A DNA stretch of 64,000 nucleotides. Source: Halobacterium jilantaiense. GTDB lineage: Archaea; Halobacteriota; Halobacteria; Halobacteriales; Halobacteriaceae. The stretch's first letter is position 1. Every line of letters begins with the position of its first letter. The notes beneath the pieces were generated by a model. The model saw only the letters and a program-made list of their open reading frames with translations, was not told the DNA's origin and did not search any database. The translations under genes were made by a program, and so were the position numbers. The stretch is from NCBI RefSeq assembly GCF_900110535.1, contig NZ_FOJA01000001.1, positions 1,364,001-1,428,000 of the forward strand, given 5' to 3'. Below, piece by piece: positions 33,491 to 42,673 of this stretch.

Positions 33491-33960
33491 CTATCTTACA
33501 CGACCGCGAGAAACCGTTGGACCTCTCGCGTCGATCAGCTCGTGCGGTGAGAGCGGATTCGGACCCTGAAAGACGAACAAAGGGAGTCTTCCATCGGTAG
33601 GGAGCCGCCCGGACCCGTGAACGTCTCGCGGCGCTCCTCGACGAGTGTCGCGTATGCAGGGAGCCGATTGCGTGCCCGCTCGCCATCGCACGCGTTGTGT
33701 GGGTGCGCGCGCTCGGAGCATACACAGACGAGTAGTTGGGGGAAGCCGGTCGGTCGTCCGCGTCAGAATAGGCCGGCAGTGGTGAGGCGTCGAGATGCCA
33801 CCTGCAAACGCGATTCGGCGGCCACGACTCACGCGGAGTTTAAGTGTGTAATCGAGGAAGGAAGCGTGCTAAATACACCCATAGCCGCGAAGTTACGAAC
33901 CCGGGCGTGAGCGCCCGAGCCGCCCGCTACCCGTGACAACCACCAACACAATTTCGGTCG
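33491..33960. other. intergenic region between attR and the S-layer gene
   Basis: About 470 bases without a convincing gene; the frames seen are short and basic. A 12-bp motif cgagtagttggg at 33729-33740 recurs at 36719-36730 on the far side of the S-layer gene. Base 33840 onward becomes more AT-rich toward the S-layer promoter. Confidence 0.4.
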
Positions 33961-33971
33961 GGTTCGTCCCG

Positions 33972-33980
33972 AATTTAACA
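33972..33980 (+). promoter_or_regulatory. S-layer gene promoter (TATA box)
   Basis: AATTTAACA is a good haloarchaeal TATA element. Transcription would start near base 34000, giving a leader of about 100 nt before the ATG at 34100. Confidence 0.5.
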
Positions 33981-33999
33981 CAAAGCATTTACCAGTCAC

Positions 34000-34019
34000 G
34001 GGTGTTGTGTCGAACACCC
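34000..34019 (+). promoter_or_regulatory. hairpin at the 5' end of the S-layer leader
   Basis: GGGTGT and ACACCC pair across an 8-base loop, right at the predicted 5' end of the mRNA. A long structured leader was, to my recollection, also described for the Halobacterium csg mRNA; it may protect this abundant message. Confidence 0.45.
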
Positions 34020-34099
34020 CTACCCATGGTGCCAACTCTAGTACCGCCCTCCGTGGGCGAGAACGACGCAGGTGCCGAAACGCAGACCACAACACAACA

Positions 34100-36625
34100 A
34101 TGACAAGCAATACAGACAAACTCCGCGCGGTCTTCCTGACGGCGCTGATGATCGGTAGCGTCTTCGCTGCCGGCGTCGCGTTCACAGGTGGAGCCGCTGC
34201 GGATGCGACCGGTGTCTCCGCCACTACCGTCGATCGGGAGGCAGGAGATACCACCACAGATGTAACAGTCAACTACGGGGCAGGCAACGACTCTGTCGCG
34301 TATGTGATTAGTGCCGACACGTCGTACGATTCAGGTACGGACCTGTACGCCAGTAGTGATTCCGCGGACGGAACTTCCACGACCTTCTCGGGTGTGGACG
34401 TTTCGAGCCTCGATGCTGGCACGTACAACGTCTACGCGGTTGCTAACAACACAACTTCGCCTACCAGCGAGCCTGCAGCCAGTGAGCCGACTGACGGCGA
34501 CGACCTCACTTCGTGGTCGAACACTGACAACACGTTCGATATTCAGTCCCCTAGCGACGATACCTCGTTCAACGACGGTGGTATTGTCTTCCAGGGTCAG
34601 ACGGCCTCCTACGACGCTGAAGCCGCTGACGGTGACTTCGGCTCGCAGAACGGATACACGCTCTACGAGCGGACGGACTCCAGCACCGGTGCGCCGGTCC
34701 GTGAGCTGAACGAGGACTCGGGCTGGGTCAACGCGACCACCTCGGGCCTCGACACTGGCACAACGTACTTCATCAGTAACAACGGCCAGAACCCGAGCAA
34801 CGCGGACATCAACTTCACGATTCGAGAGCAGAACTTTGACGTGGCCTTCGACGGTGACGAAACCGCCAACGACGACACTGACATCGATGTCACCTTCGAG
34901 TCCACGAACCGTCAGAACGTCCGGTACAACGTCACCATCACGTCGGAGAACCTCGACGACAGCGAGCTCGAGGAAATCTTCGACGACCTCAGCGAGGATA
35001 ACAGTGACTTCATCGCCAGTGACATTGACGTCAACGACGACGACGACGACGAGGACGACGGTATCGCTCTTAAGCTGCCGTCTGGCGGTGACGTGACCGC
35101 TGGCGCGAACTTCAGCACCATCGACGCCGGCGAGTACGAATTCAGCTTCGAAGTCAGCGACACCACGGCTTCCGACACCGAGACCCTCAACGTCACCGAG
35201 GCCGCCGAGGCCAACACCGAGTTCATTGACGTCGAGTCTGTCGCACGCGGCGACGTCTCCACGTTCAACGTCTCGCTGACCGGTACGAAGACGGCTACGC
35301 TCACCATCGGTACCCCGAGTCAGGGCTACCAGGCGAACGTGACCGTTCAGGACGGCAATGGTGACGGCTACGTCGCCTTCGACGCTAACACGTACAAGAT
35401 GGCGGGTAAGTCCATCAACAGCAACGCGGACCTTGAGCCCGCGTTCAGCGTCGTCAACGACGACGACTCCATTGAGGACGTCGAGCTCGCAAACGGCCAG
35501 AACATTGAATCCCCGCTCGACAACGGGAACTACCGCACGACCGTTCGGTCCGGTCCGGACGCGAACAACACCGCAGACGACAAGAGCCGCCTGTCCATCA
35601 CGGACAACACCGGCATCAGCGGTCAGAACATCTGGACGGCACCCGGCGCTATCGACAAGACCGAGGACGTTCTGGACGCGGCCACTCAGGACTCCTCGAT
35701 TGTCAAGGGTGACTACATCGTTCACGAAATCCAGGCTCAGGGTATCTTCGGCATTCTCGCGGATGCCGACTCCGACCTGGGCGCTGTGATCTCCAACGGC
35801 GACCTTGACCTGAGTACGGTCCAGACCGACGACAGTACGCAGCTCAACCGCAACCAGAAGGAGATCAACTACAGTAGCGGAACCACCTACGAGACCGTGT
35901 CTGACGCCGAGAACAACACGCTGTACATCGCCGTCAGCACGGACAACCTCAACGTCACCCGTAACGGTGACAAGGTCACCGACAATCCGATTGACTTCGG
36001 TAACGACGTGTTCAACACGACCGTTACCCTGACCGAGAGTTCGGACCTCGTCGACGAGAACGTCTCGCAGTCCGCTGAATTCTCGGCAGAAGAGATCGAC
36101 CACGGCCTCAATCAGGACACCTACAACCTGACGAACGCCGAGAACCAGACCATCACCGGCTACTCGAACGCCGCTGAGGGCACTGACTACAACATCCTCG
36201 TCGAGTCGACCAACACCGAGGGCGACGGCTTCATCGAGCCGACGAACCCGGCCACCGTCGACGCGGACGGCGAGCTTTCCGCTGAAATCGACCTCAGCGA
36301 CGCTTCCGTTGGCGACGAGTTCGAGGTTGTACTCGAGGATCCGGACGCGGACACAGCCGACGATGCGTCGGGTACGATTGTCGAGGAAGCACCTACCCAG
36401 CCGACTGACTCGACCACGGACGAGCCGACTGACACGACCACGGACGAACCGACCGACACGACCACGGCCGAACCGACCGACACGACCACGGCCGAGTCGA
36501 CGACCATGGAAGCCACTGACACCACCGAGGACACCGACTCCTCCGGCGGTGACATCCCCGGCTTCACGACTGGCATCGCGCTGGTCGCCATCCTCGGCGC
36601 TGCGCTGCTCGCTCTGCGCGAGTAA
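34100..36625 (+). CDS. csg: S-layer glycoprotein
   Basis: The 841-residue secreted protein starts at ATG 34100 with a Halobacterium-type signal peptide (KLRAVFLTALMIGSVFAAGV, cleavage after GGAAA). A large acidic beta-rich ectodomain follows with many N-glycosylation sequons (for example NNTTSP, NVTVQD). A Thr-rich O-glycosylation stalk (TTDEPTDTTTDEPTDTTTAE repeats) and the C-terminal sorting signal DIPGFTTGIALVAILGAALL (PGF-CTERM, cut by archaeosortase) end the chain. Length matches the about 850-residue Halobacterium S-layer protein. It forms the paracrystalline cell wall. It is monocistronic with a long leader. Confidence 0.9.
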   Translation: MTSNTDKLRAVFLTALMIGSVFAAGVAFTGGAAADATGVSATTVDREAGDTTTDVTVNYGAGNDSVAYVISADTSYDSGTDLYASSDSADGTSTTFSGVDVSSLDAGTYNVYAVANNTTSPTSEPAASEPTDGDDLTSWSNTDNTFDIQSPSDDTSFNDGGIVFQGQTASYDAEAADGDFGSQNGYTLYERTDSSTGAPVRELNEDSGWVNATTSGLDTGTTYFISNNGQNPSNADINFTIREQNFDVAFDGDETANDDTDIDVTFESTNRQNVRYNVTITSENLDDSELEEIFDDLSEDNSDFIASDIDVNDDDDDEDDGIALKLPSGGDVTAGANFSTIDAGEYEFSFEVSDTTASDTETLNVTEAAEANTEFIDVESVARGDVSTFNVSLTGTKTATLTIGTPSQGYQANVTVQDGNGDGYVAFDANTYKMAGKSINSNADLEPAFSVVNDDDSIEDVELANGQNIESPLDNGNYRTTVRSGPDANNTADDKSRLSITDNTGISGQNIWTAPGAIDKTEDVLDAATQDSSIVKGDYIVHEIQAQGIFGILADADSDLGAVISNGDLDLSTVQTDDSTQLNRNQKEINYSSGTTYETVSDAENNTLYIAVSTDNLNVTRNGDKVTDNPIDFGNDVFNTTVTLTESSDLVDENVSQSAEFSAEEIDHGLNQDTYNLTNAENQTITGYSNAAEGTDYNILVESTNTEGDGFIEPTNPATVDADGELSAEIDLSDASVGDEFEVVLEDPDADTADDASGTIVEEAPTQPTDSTTDEPTDTTTDEPTDTTTAEPTDTTTAESTTMEATDTTEDTDSSGGDIPGFTTGIALVAILGAALLALRE

Positions 36626-37076
36626 CGCACGCTGAGTAACTCCGACTAACCTCGATTTTCTTTCGCGCGCCACGCTCGACAGCGACGGCGCTCGCGGCGA
36701 TTGTGTGCGTCGAACCGCCGAGTAGTTGGGTGCCGTCCTGCTCGAAGCTCGCGTCTGGTAGCGTCCACACATCGGAGATGCTATCGATGGCGCGGTCCGC
36801 TGCAGCGAGTCGTCACCGAGCCGGATAGGCGACCCACATACCGCTGGGCTAGCAGACGCTGGTGAGCGCGACGAGCAACCACACCAGCGATACCAGCGTT
36901 GTGACGGGAGTGTCCTCACCCCCCAGATAGCACACACGCGCACCGCCGAACTGACGTACGAGTGATGCGGACGAACCGACGCGCCAGCAGGACCGTGGAG
37001 CAGCGTCACTCCGACCAGCTTCACTTTCACTCCGGTTGGGGTGGCTATTTGTGGGGCGGGGGACTCGTAACTGGTA
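36626..37076. other. intergenic region after the S-layer gene
   Basis: About 450 bases. A T-rich stretch at 36653-36663 (cgattttcttt) is a likely termination site. The rest shows no convincing gene. A minus-strand frame near 36849-36935 could encode a 28-residue hydrophobic peptide (PVTTLVSLVWLLVALTSVC), but it has no clear start or partner. Confidence 0.4.
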
Positions 37077-37277
37077 ATGGGCACAAGTCCGCCGAGTACT
37101 CCGCCTGCCGCTGAACGCCCCGCTACCGGGTCGTCGGACGACTCGCCTCCGGGCACCTGTCCGGAGTGTCGCGCAGCACTCAGAGCTTCGGACGTCCTCA
37201 TCGAGTACGACGTCGACGGGCAGCGCGAGGCGTTCGCCGAGTGTCCCGCGTGCAGCGAGGTCGTGTCTCCGGTATGA
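37077..37277 (+). CDS. zinc-ribbon micro-protein (66 aa)
   Basis: The 66-residue protein has TCPECRAAL and ECPACSEVV separated by 24 residues, one zinc ribbon of four Cys. The N-terminus is disordered (Ser/Pro-rich). The stop overlaps the next ATG, so the two small zinc proteins are cotranslated. Possibly a small regulator; function unknown. Confidence 0.65.
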   Translation: MGTSPPSTPPAAERPATGSSDDSPPGTCPECRAALRASDVLIEYDVDGQREAFAECPACSEVVSPV

Positions 37278-37426
37278 ATGCGTTGGCTCGCCTGAAACGA
37301 GCGTTCTCGGTGCAGTCGGAGACCACGACCGTCGTGGAGTGCCGGCACTGCGGCACGCCACTGCAGGCTGACGCCGAGTCCTGCCAGGAGTGTGGCTCGA
37401 GCGAGATAGCGCGGTACGAACTCTGA
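37274..37426 (+). CDS. zinc-ribbon micro-protein (50 aa)
   Basis: The 50-residue protein from ATG 37274 has a basic helix (NALARLKRAFS) then a zinc ribbon (ECRHCGTPL, SCQECGSSE). ATGA overlap with the previous gene. This type is widespread in haloarchaea; function unknown. Confidence 0.7.
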   Translation: MNALARLKRAFSVQSETTTVVECRHCGTPLQADAESCQECGSSEIARYEL

Positions 37427-37541
37427 TTGCGCCAGAGCCGAGGCGCGGACGACGCCTGACCAGCGATGAACAGTCATGTGCGTAGCGACGGAACCGGAAG
37501 CGACTCTGTAACTTTCTGCCGGCCGCCAGTGTTCGGACTCG

Positions 37542-38882
37542 ATGGAGGTGGAGACACCGGACGCGTCGGGGGTCTGGGGCGCGCGGAGCGCGGCGGCCGC
37601 CGTGCTCCTCTCGACCGGCGTCGTCGCGCCGGGGGTCGTCCTGCCGGCGTACGCGAGGGCGGGTGCGACAGTCGTCCTCGCGTTCGGCGTCGCGCTGTCG
37701 ACTCGGGCTCTCGCGTCCGCGCTGCTGGCGTTCGCCCGCCGGGAGCCGCCGAGGCCGCGTCCCGATGACGACCTGCCAAGCGTGAGCGTGGTGGTCACGG
37801 CGTACAACGAGGGCGGCGTGCTCGGGGCGACCGTCGAGGCGTGTCTCGCACTCGACTACCCCGCGGACGCCCTGGAAGTGGTCGTCGGCTACGAGGCGGC
37901 GTCGACGGACGGGACCGGGAGCGTCGCCCGGCGGCTCGCGGCCGACCACCGCCGCGTGGCCGCCGCCGAGCGTCCGGGCCCGCCGGGCGGGAAGGCCGCG
38001 GCGACGAATCACGCGCTGGACCACGCGACCGGCGACCTCGTGTTCGTGCTGGACGCCGACCAGCGCCCCGAGCCCGGTGCGCTCCGGCGTGCGGTTCGGT
38101 GGGTCCGGGACGACGACGTCTGGTGCGTGAAGGGGCGGTGCTTCGGAACGAACCCCCGGGAGTCGGTGCTGGCGCTCTGTGCGACCGTCGAGCGCGGCCT
38201 CGTCGAGCGCACGGAGTTCTACGTCCGCGACCTCGTCGGTGGCTTCGCGCTGTTCACGGGCGGGCAGGCGCTGTTCCGGACGGCGGCCCTCGAAGACCTC
38301 GGAGGCTTCGACGAGTCGCTGCTCATCGAGGACGTGGACATGGCGTACCGCATCCGGCGGGCCGGCGGCGAGATTCGAGTCGACCCCGGTGTCGTGACTC
38401 GGGAGACGAACCCCACGGGGCTGGCGGCGTGGTGGAGCCAGCGGCGGCGGTGGGCGCGCGGCGGGATGCAGGTCGCGCGCCGGCACATCGACCGGTCGCT
38501 GGCGTCGGGGCCGCCGCCGCTGCCCGCTCGCGCCGACTTCGCGGCGACGATGGCAGCCGTGGTCGCGCTCCCCCTCGTCGCGCTCGCAGCGCCGCTCGCG
38601 GCGGTCGCGCTGGCGGTTGCGCCCGGCCACTTCCCCGTCGACGGACCGGCAGCGTGGCTGTGGGCGTGGGTGGCGGTCGCCCCGGTGCTAGCGGCGTCGC
38701 TCCTGTTCGCGCTCGACGCGCGGGACGGCCGGCGACACGACCCCGTGGAGTCCGCGGCGGTGCTCTTGCTGTGGCCGTACGTCGGGCTGCAGGCGCTGGC
38801 GGTCGTCACTGCCTTCGTCGCGGAGTTCGTGCTGGACCGGGAGTCGGTGTACGTCACGAGCACGGCGTCGAGCGACGACTGA
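37542..38882 (+). CDS. membrane glycosyltransferase, GT2 family
   Basis: The 446-residue protein has two N-terminal membrane helices and a GT2 catalytic domain: SVSVVVTAYNEGG near 80, VLDADQRPEPG (DxD) near 170, GGQALFRTAAL, IEDVDMAYRIRRAGG and the QRRRWARGG (QxxRW) processivity motif near 295. Three or four C-terminal helices follow. It adds sugar from a nucleotide or lipid donor at the membrane, giving a polysaccharide or glycolipid. With the S-layer gene nearby, a role in surface glycosylation is plausible but not shown. Confidence 0.85.
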   Translation: MEVETPDASGVWGARSAAAAVLLSTGVVAPGVVLPAYARAGATVVLAFGVALSTRALASALLAFARREPPRPRPDDDLPSVSVVVTAYNEGGVLGATVEACLALDYPADALEVVVGYEAASTDGTGSVARRLAADHRRVAAAERPGPPGGKAAATNHALDHATGDLVFVLDADQRPEPGALRRAVRWVRDDDVWCVKGRCFGTNPRESVLALCATVERGLVERTEFYVRDLVGGFALFTGGQALFRTAALEDLGGFDESLLIEDVDMAYRIRRAGGEIRVDPGVVTRETNPTGLAAWWSQRRRWARGGMQVARRHIDRSLASGPPPLPARADFAATMAAVVALPLVALAAPLAAVALAVAPGHFPVDGPAAWLWAWVAVAPVLAASLLFALDARDGRRHDPVESAAVLLLWPYVGLQALAVVTAFVAEFVLDRESVYVTSTASSDD

Positions 38883-38948
38883 CACCGGCAGTCTGCGGTG
38901 AACTGGAAAGTACGGTTTTGCAGTTGCCCGGTGAACGTTCGGACGCAC

Positions 38949-39422
38949 ATGGCTAGCAAGACGACCGGTACGAGGGCGAAGAGCACGGACTCGTCGCTGG
39001 AGCCGGAACTCCGGCGAATCGTGACGGAGGCCGTCGAGGAAGCCCACGACGAGGGCGTCGAACACGGGTCGTCCAGTCGAGGCGGGTCGGGACGCAGCAG
39101 TCTCCCGCTGCTGTTCGTCGCGGGCGCACTCGGCGTCGCGGCCGTCCTGCTGTGGCGGCGCTCGTCGCAGTCTGGCGACGGGGGCGGCGTCTCCGAGCAC
39201 GTCCGTGAGACGGCCAAGGAGGCCGCCGAGCGAACCGACGAGGTGAGCGAAGCGGCCGCCGACCGCGTCGAGGAAGGCGGTGAGACGGTCGCCGAGCGCG
39301 CCGACGAAGTGAGCGAGCAGGCCGCCCAGCGCGTCGAGGAAGGCGGGGAGACAGTGGCCAGCGAGATGGATGACGCCGCGGAGTCCGGCGAGGAGAGCAG
39401 CAGCGCGGCCGGCAGGCAGTAG
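38949..39422 (+). CDS. membrane-anchored repeat (coiled) protein
   Basis: The 157-residue protein has a cytosolic acidic N-terminus, a membrane helix (LPLLFVAGALGVAAVLLW, about 60-77) and a tail with a 22-residue unit repeated twice: ERTDEVSEAAADRVEEGGET and ERADEVSEQAAQRVEEGGET. The tail is helical and charged, YtxH-like. Function unknown; 66 bp after the glycosyltransferase. Confidence 0.7.
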   Translation: MASKTTGTRAKSTDSSLEPELRRIVTEAVEEAHDEGVEHGSSSRGGSGRSSLPLLFVAGALGVAAVLLWRRSSQSGDGGGVSEHVRETAKEAAERTDEVSEAAADRVEEGGETVAERADEVSEQAAQRVEEGGETVASEMDDAAESGEESSSAAGRQ

Positions 39423-39539
39423 CGCGCTCCGGACGCTGCGTCCGTGTCGGTCGACGGCGTCGACGACGACCGCGTGACCGAGTCGGCGTCCGCGAACTGA
39501 CCGGCGAACCGAGCCGCCGAGTCTCGTTTTCTCGCCCCG

Positions 39540-41133
39540 TCAGTCGTCGTTCCCGGGTAGCTGCTCGCGAGTGACGGCGACGCCGATGGCGGGGAGGTCG
39601 GACTCGCTGTACGTCTCCAGGTCGTCGACAGCGGGCGTGTGGAGGACGCGCCCGTCGTGGTCGAACCGGGAGCCGTGACACGGGCAGTCCCAGGAGTCCT
39701 CGCCGTCGTTCCACTCGACGCGACACCCCATGTGGGGACAGACCGCCGAGACCGTGTGGAGGTCGCCGCCGTCGTCGCGGTAGATGCCGACCGGCCCCTC
39801 GTCAGAGTCGACGACGCTCGCGTCACCGCGCTCTAGGTCGACCCGCGTGGTGATAGTCGAGGTGGCGAGGCGGTCCCCGAAGAACTGCCGCATCGCCGCC
39901 GTGTTGTGCTTCAGGACCTCCGGTGCCGAGGCGCGCGCGTTCAGCCGGGTCGGCTCGTAGACGTCCGCCCACGCGGACTCCCGGCCGAGAACCGAGTCCG
40001 CGAGGAGCAGCCCCGCGGCCGTGCCGTTCGTCATCCCCCAGCCGCCGAACCCCGTCGCGACGTAGACGTGGTCGGTCTGGGGCGCGAGCCGGCCGACGAA
40101 CGGCACCCGGTCGACGGACGTGTAGTCCTGGGTCGACCACCGGTACTCGACCGACTCGACGTCGAACCGCCTGCGGGCCTCCCGCTCGACCGCCCGGTAG
40201 CGGCCGCGGCCGTCGCCCTCGTGGCCGGTCTTGTGGTTCTGACCACCGACCAGCACGAGCGACTCGTCGCCCGCCGGATGGGGCCGCACGGAGAAGTGCG
40301 GGTCCGTCGACCGGTAGTACATCCCCTCCGGAACGTCGCCCGCGAGGCGGACAGCGAGCACGTACGAGCGCTTCGGCTCCAGACGCGCGAAGTACAGCCC
40401 CCGGTCGTAGAACGGGAAGTTCGTCGCCACCACGACGTCGTCCGCCGCGAGTTCTCCGCGGTCGGTCTCCACGCGGCAGCGCTCGCCGCGCCCGACGTCG
40501 AACGCCCGCGTCTCCTCGAAGACGTACCCCCCCGTCCTCGGTGAGCGCCCGCGTGAGTTCGAGGAGATACTTCCGCGGGTGGAACTGCGCCTGGTCGTCG
40601 AACCGCACCGCCGCAGCGACGTCGTACGGCAACGGGGTCGACTCGGTGTAGGACGCCGGTAGCCCGAGCCGCCGGGCCGACGACACCTCGTCGCGGACGT
40701 CCTGCCTGCGGTCCGCGGTCTCGACGTACGTGTAGGCCGGCACGCGCTCGAAGTCGCAGTCGGTGCCGTGGTCTTCTACCATCGCCTGGACCGCCTCGAT
40801 GGCGGACTGGTTGGCGTGCGCGTACTGTCTGGCGCGCTCGTCGCCGAACTGCTCGCGGAGGTAGTCGTAGACGAGGCCGTGCTGGGACGTGAGCTTCGCC
40901 GTCGTGTGCCCGGTCACGCCGTTCAGAATGCGGTCGCGCTCGACGACGGCGACCGTCTGGCCGGCCTCGGTGAGCTTCGACGCCGTCGTGATACCGGCGA
41001 TGCCACCACCCACCACGACGGTGTCGACGCCCAGTCCGCCGTCCAGGGCCTCGTAGTCAGTTCCCGGCGTCGTCTCCAGCCAGATGGACCTGTGCTCGCC
41101 CGCGACGGCCGCGTCGGAGTCCTCGGAGTTCAT
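39540..41133 (-). pseudogene. FAD-dependent oxidoreductase with C-terminal Rieske domain, frameshifted
   Basis: The two halves lie in different frames. The N-terminal part (from ATG 41133) has VVVGGGIAGITTASKL (FAD site) and GVTGHTTAKLTSQHG. The C-terminal part (to 39540) has VATGFGGWGMTNGTAAG and a Rieske centre, CPHMGCRVEW and CPCHGSRFDHDG (CxH...CxxH). The frames meet at a run of seven C (plus strand 40527-40533); removing one base restores EDGGYVFEETRAF. The intact protein would be about 530 residues, a DadA-like oxidase of known haloarchaeal type. It is either a real inactivation or a sequencing slip. Confidence 0.85.
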
Positions 41134-41331
41134 GGTCAGTCGCCGGGGCTACGCCCAGCTAGTCGAGTCAATCGGGCGTGCTGTCGGTAAACGTAGTTCC
41201 GAGGTTGCCCACGGTTGGTTGTCGCTAGGCGACAGCTTCCACTGCGGCCCGGGACCGCGAAAACGCGGACCGGCAGGTAGGAGCGAGAGAAAATGCGTCG
41301 CCCGAGCGGGCGACCCGAAAGCGAGAAAGCG

Positions 41332-41709
41332 TTACTCGTCGAGCGTCCGGACGACAGTCTGTGAGTTGTTGCCCTCTGTGTAGGCAACTACACTCTCTCC
41401 TCCGGCACAGCTATCAGCAGACTGGCCGATTGTCGTGACATTGGTCCACTGACCGGTACAATAAATACCTTCAGTGTTCTGACCGAGCGACGTCAGTGTC
41501 ACGTCGTACGAACTGGAGCCGTTGTTCTCGACCGTAACGCCGGCCTGCGCGTTCTGATTTACGCTGTCCCCGAAGCCGAGCACGAAGCTGGCGATGACCG
41601 CGGCGAGGATAACTGTGATTGCGACCATCAGGATGACGCCGATTACCGGCGACACCCCGCGGTCGTCCATGTCCATGCCCATGTCGTCGAAGAGGCTGAT
41701 TTTCGTCAT
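41332..41709 (-). CDS. type IV pilin (PilA family)
   Basis: The 125-residue protein has the archaeal prepilin start, [18 protein letters not shown] followed by the hydrophobic [20 protein letters not shown]. The prepilin peptidase would cut before the SPVIG stretch. The mature head is small and Ser/Thr-rich with a Cys pair ([15 protein letters not shown]) that may form a disulphide. ATG 41709 is chosen; ATG 41727 is possible. Upstream TATA-like tracts (41796-41818) and an inverted repeat lie in the next region. Confidence 0.85.
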   Translation of the reverse strand: MTKISLFDDMGMDMDDRGVSPVIGVILMVAITVILAAVIASFVLGFGDSVNQNAQAGVTVENNGSSSYDVTLTSLGQNTEGIYCTGQWTNVTTIGQSADSCAGGESVVAYTEGNNSQTVVRTLDE

Positions 41710-41727
41710 TTGTGTTTGTCCAGCCAC

Positions 41728-42131
41728 GCCGACCGTACAGCAACCCTACCCGGGTTCGCCCTTCCGCGCCGGTCCACGTTCGTGGCTGAAGCGGAGTATA
41801 AGCCGAGCATACTTAAGCCCTCCCCCGGCTTAGCGCTAGCTTAACACGACACAGGACTGGCCTGAAACGCCCAGATACGGTAGATTTTCCCCCTCACAGG
41901 CACCAGCCAGAATACGTATCAGTGCGTTCAGCTATCGCTGAGTCGGTACGCGCCCCACACCATCGCCCGGTGTGGCACTTCCTTCAGGCACGGCGAGAAG
42001 ACGGATGTACCGACGGCCGCCGGCCTGTCGACCCGGGCGTATTGGTCGACCGACGCGGCGCTGAATCTGATGGCGAGACCTGTCCCGATTCGAAACCCTT
42101 TTTTCTGCAACCGCCGTCACTCCGAGTGCGA
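41728..42131. other. intergenic region between pilin gene and tRNA-Phe
   Basis: About 400 bases. It holds the pilin promoter region with minus-strand TATA-like cttatac (41796-41802) and cttaag (41812-41817). Arms TAAGCCG (41799-41805) and CGGCTTA (41828-41834) form an inverted repeat. The remainder shows no convincing gene. Confidence 0.4.
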
Positions 42132-42205
42132 GCCGCCTTAGCTCAGACTGGGAGAGCACTCGACTGAAGATCGAGCTGTCCCCCGTTCAAATCGGGGAGG
42201 CGGCA
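42132..42205 (+). tRNA. tRNA-Phe (anticodon GAA)
   Basis: A 74-nt cloverleaf. The acceptor is GCCGCCT/AGGCGGC with discriminator A. The anticodon stem CTCGA/TCGAG encloses the loop CTGAAGA, giving anticodon GAA. The T-arm is CCCCG-TTCAAAT-CGGGG. Followed by three partial copies of itself within 270 bp. Confidence 0.95.
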
Positions 42206-42304
42206 TATTCTACGACTCCGAGCGATAGCGAGGAGTCGCAGAAACGATGCCGACACGATTTGAGCTCGTGAGTCGCGCGCAGCGCAGCGAGCGCGTCGCA
42301 CGGT

Positions 42305-42326
42305 GTTCAAATCGGGGAGGCGGCAT
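42305..42326 (+). repeat. exact 22-bp copy of the tRNA-Phe 3' end
   Basis: GTTCAAATCGGGGAGGCGGC plus AT is identical to 42185-42206, 120 bp away in direct orientation. It is the size and place of an attachment-site scar. Confidence 0.8.
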
Positions 42327-42360
42327 TCTTGCTTCCGCACACCGACACGACGAGTACCAG

Positions 42361-42385
42361 CTGAGGATCGAGCTGTCCTCCGTCC
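42361..42385 (+). repeat. degenerate copy of the tRNA-Phe anticodon/variable region
   Basis: CTGAGGATCGAGCTGTCCTC then CGTCC matches 42164-42188 (22 of 25 by eye). Confidence 0.6.
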
Positions 42386-42452
42386 CCGCGAGCGAAGCCA
42401 GCGGGGGCTCGGACGACGCAGCGCGAACGTAGTGACTGACCATCGTCCAACG

Positions 42453-42472
42453 CTCAAATCGAAGCGGCGGCA
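42453..42472 (+). repeat. degenerate copy of the tRNA-Phe 3' end
   Basis: CTCAAATCGAAGCGGCGGCA matches the tRNA end at 42186-42205 with 4 mismatches. The stretch 42206-42673 between the tRNA and the next gene holds only these scars and no convincing gene. Confidence 0.5.
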
Positions 42473-42673
42473 ATCTCGAACGGGTCACCTGTCAGGTGTC
42501 CTCGTTGGCTTCGCTAACCGCGGAACCACTCCTCGCGAAAGCGTGGGGAACCATTCCGGGGCTCCCCTCGGTCGTGCCCGCCGGAACTGCTCTCTCCTTC
42601 GCTCGTCGCGGTGTGTTACTCGGCGCGGTCGCGAGTCGCAACGTTTTCACGAGTCATTCATCGAGGAGAGGGC

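Noticed and set aside
33729-36730. 12-bp repeat cgagtagttggg on both sides of the S-layer gene (33729-33740 and 36719-36730)
   Set aside because: Too short and without inverted ends or a transposase; could be chance or a shared regulatory motif.
36849-36935. 28-residue hydrophobic peptide on the minus strand
   Set aside because: Only a GTG start, no overlap with a neighbour, and no conserved feature; described in the intergenic entry but not called as a gene.
34331-37807. 1158-codon open frame on the minus strand across the S-layer gene
   Set aside because: It is the antisense of a clear secreted glycoprotein, rich in Arg/Val from GC-rich codon shadows, with no domain, signal or start context.
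38219-39826. 535-codon minus-strand frame over the glycosyltransferase and repeat-protein genes
   Set aside because: Ser/Arg/Ala-rich antisense shadow; the plus-strand genes have catalytic motifs or a membrane helix with acidic repeats.
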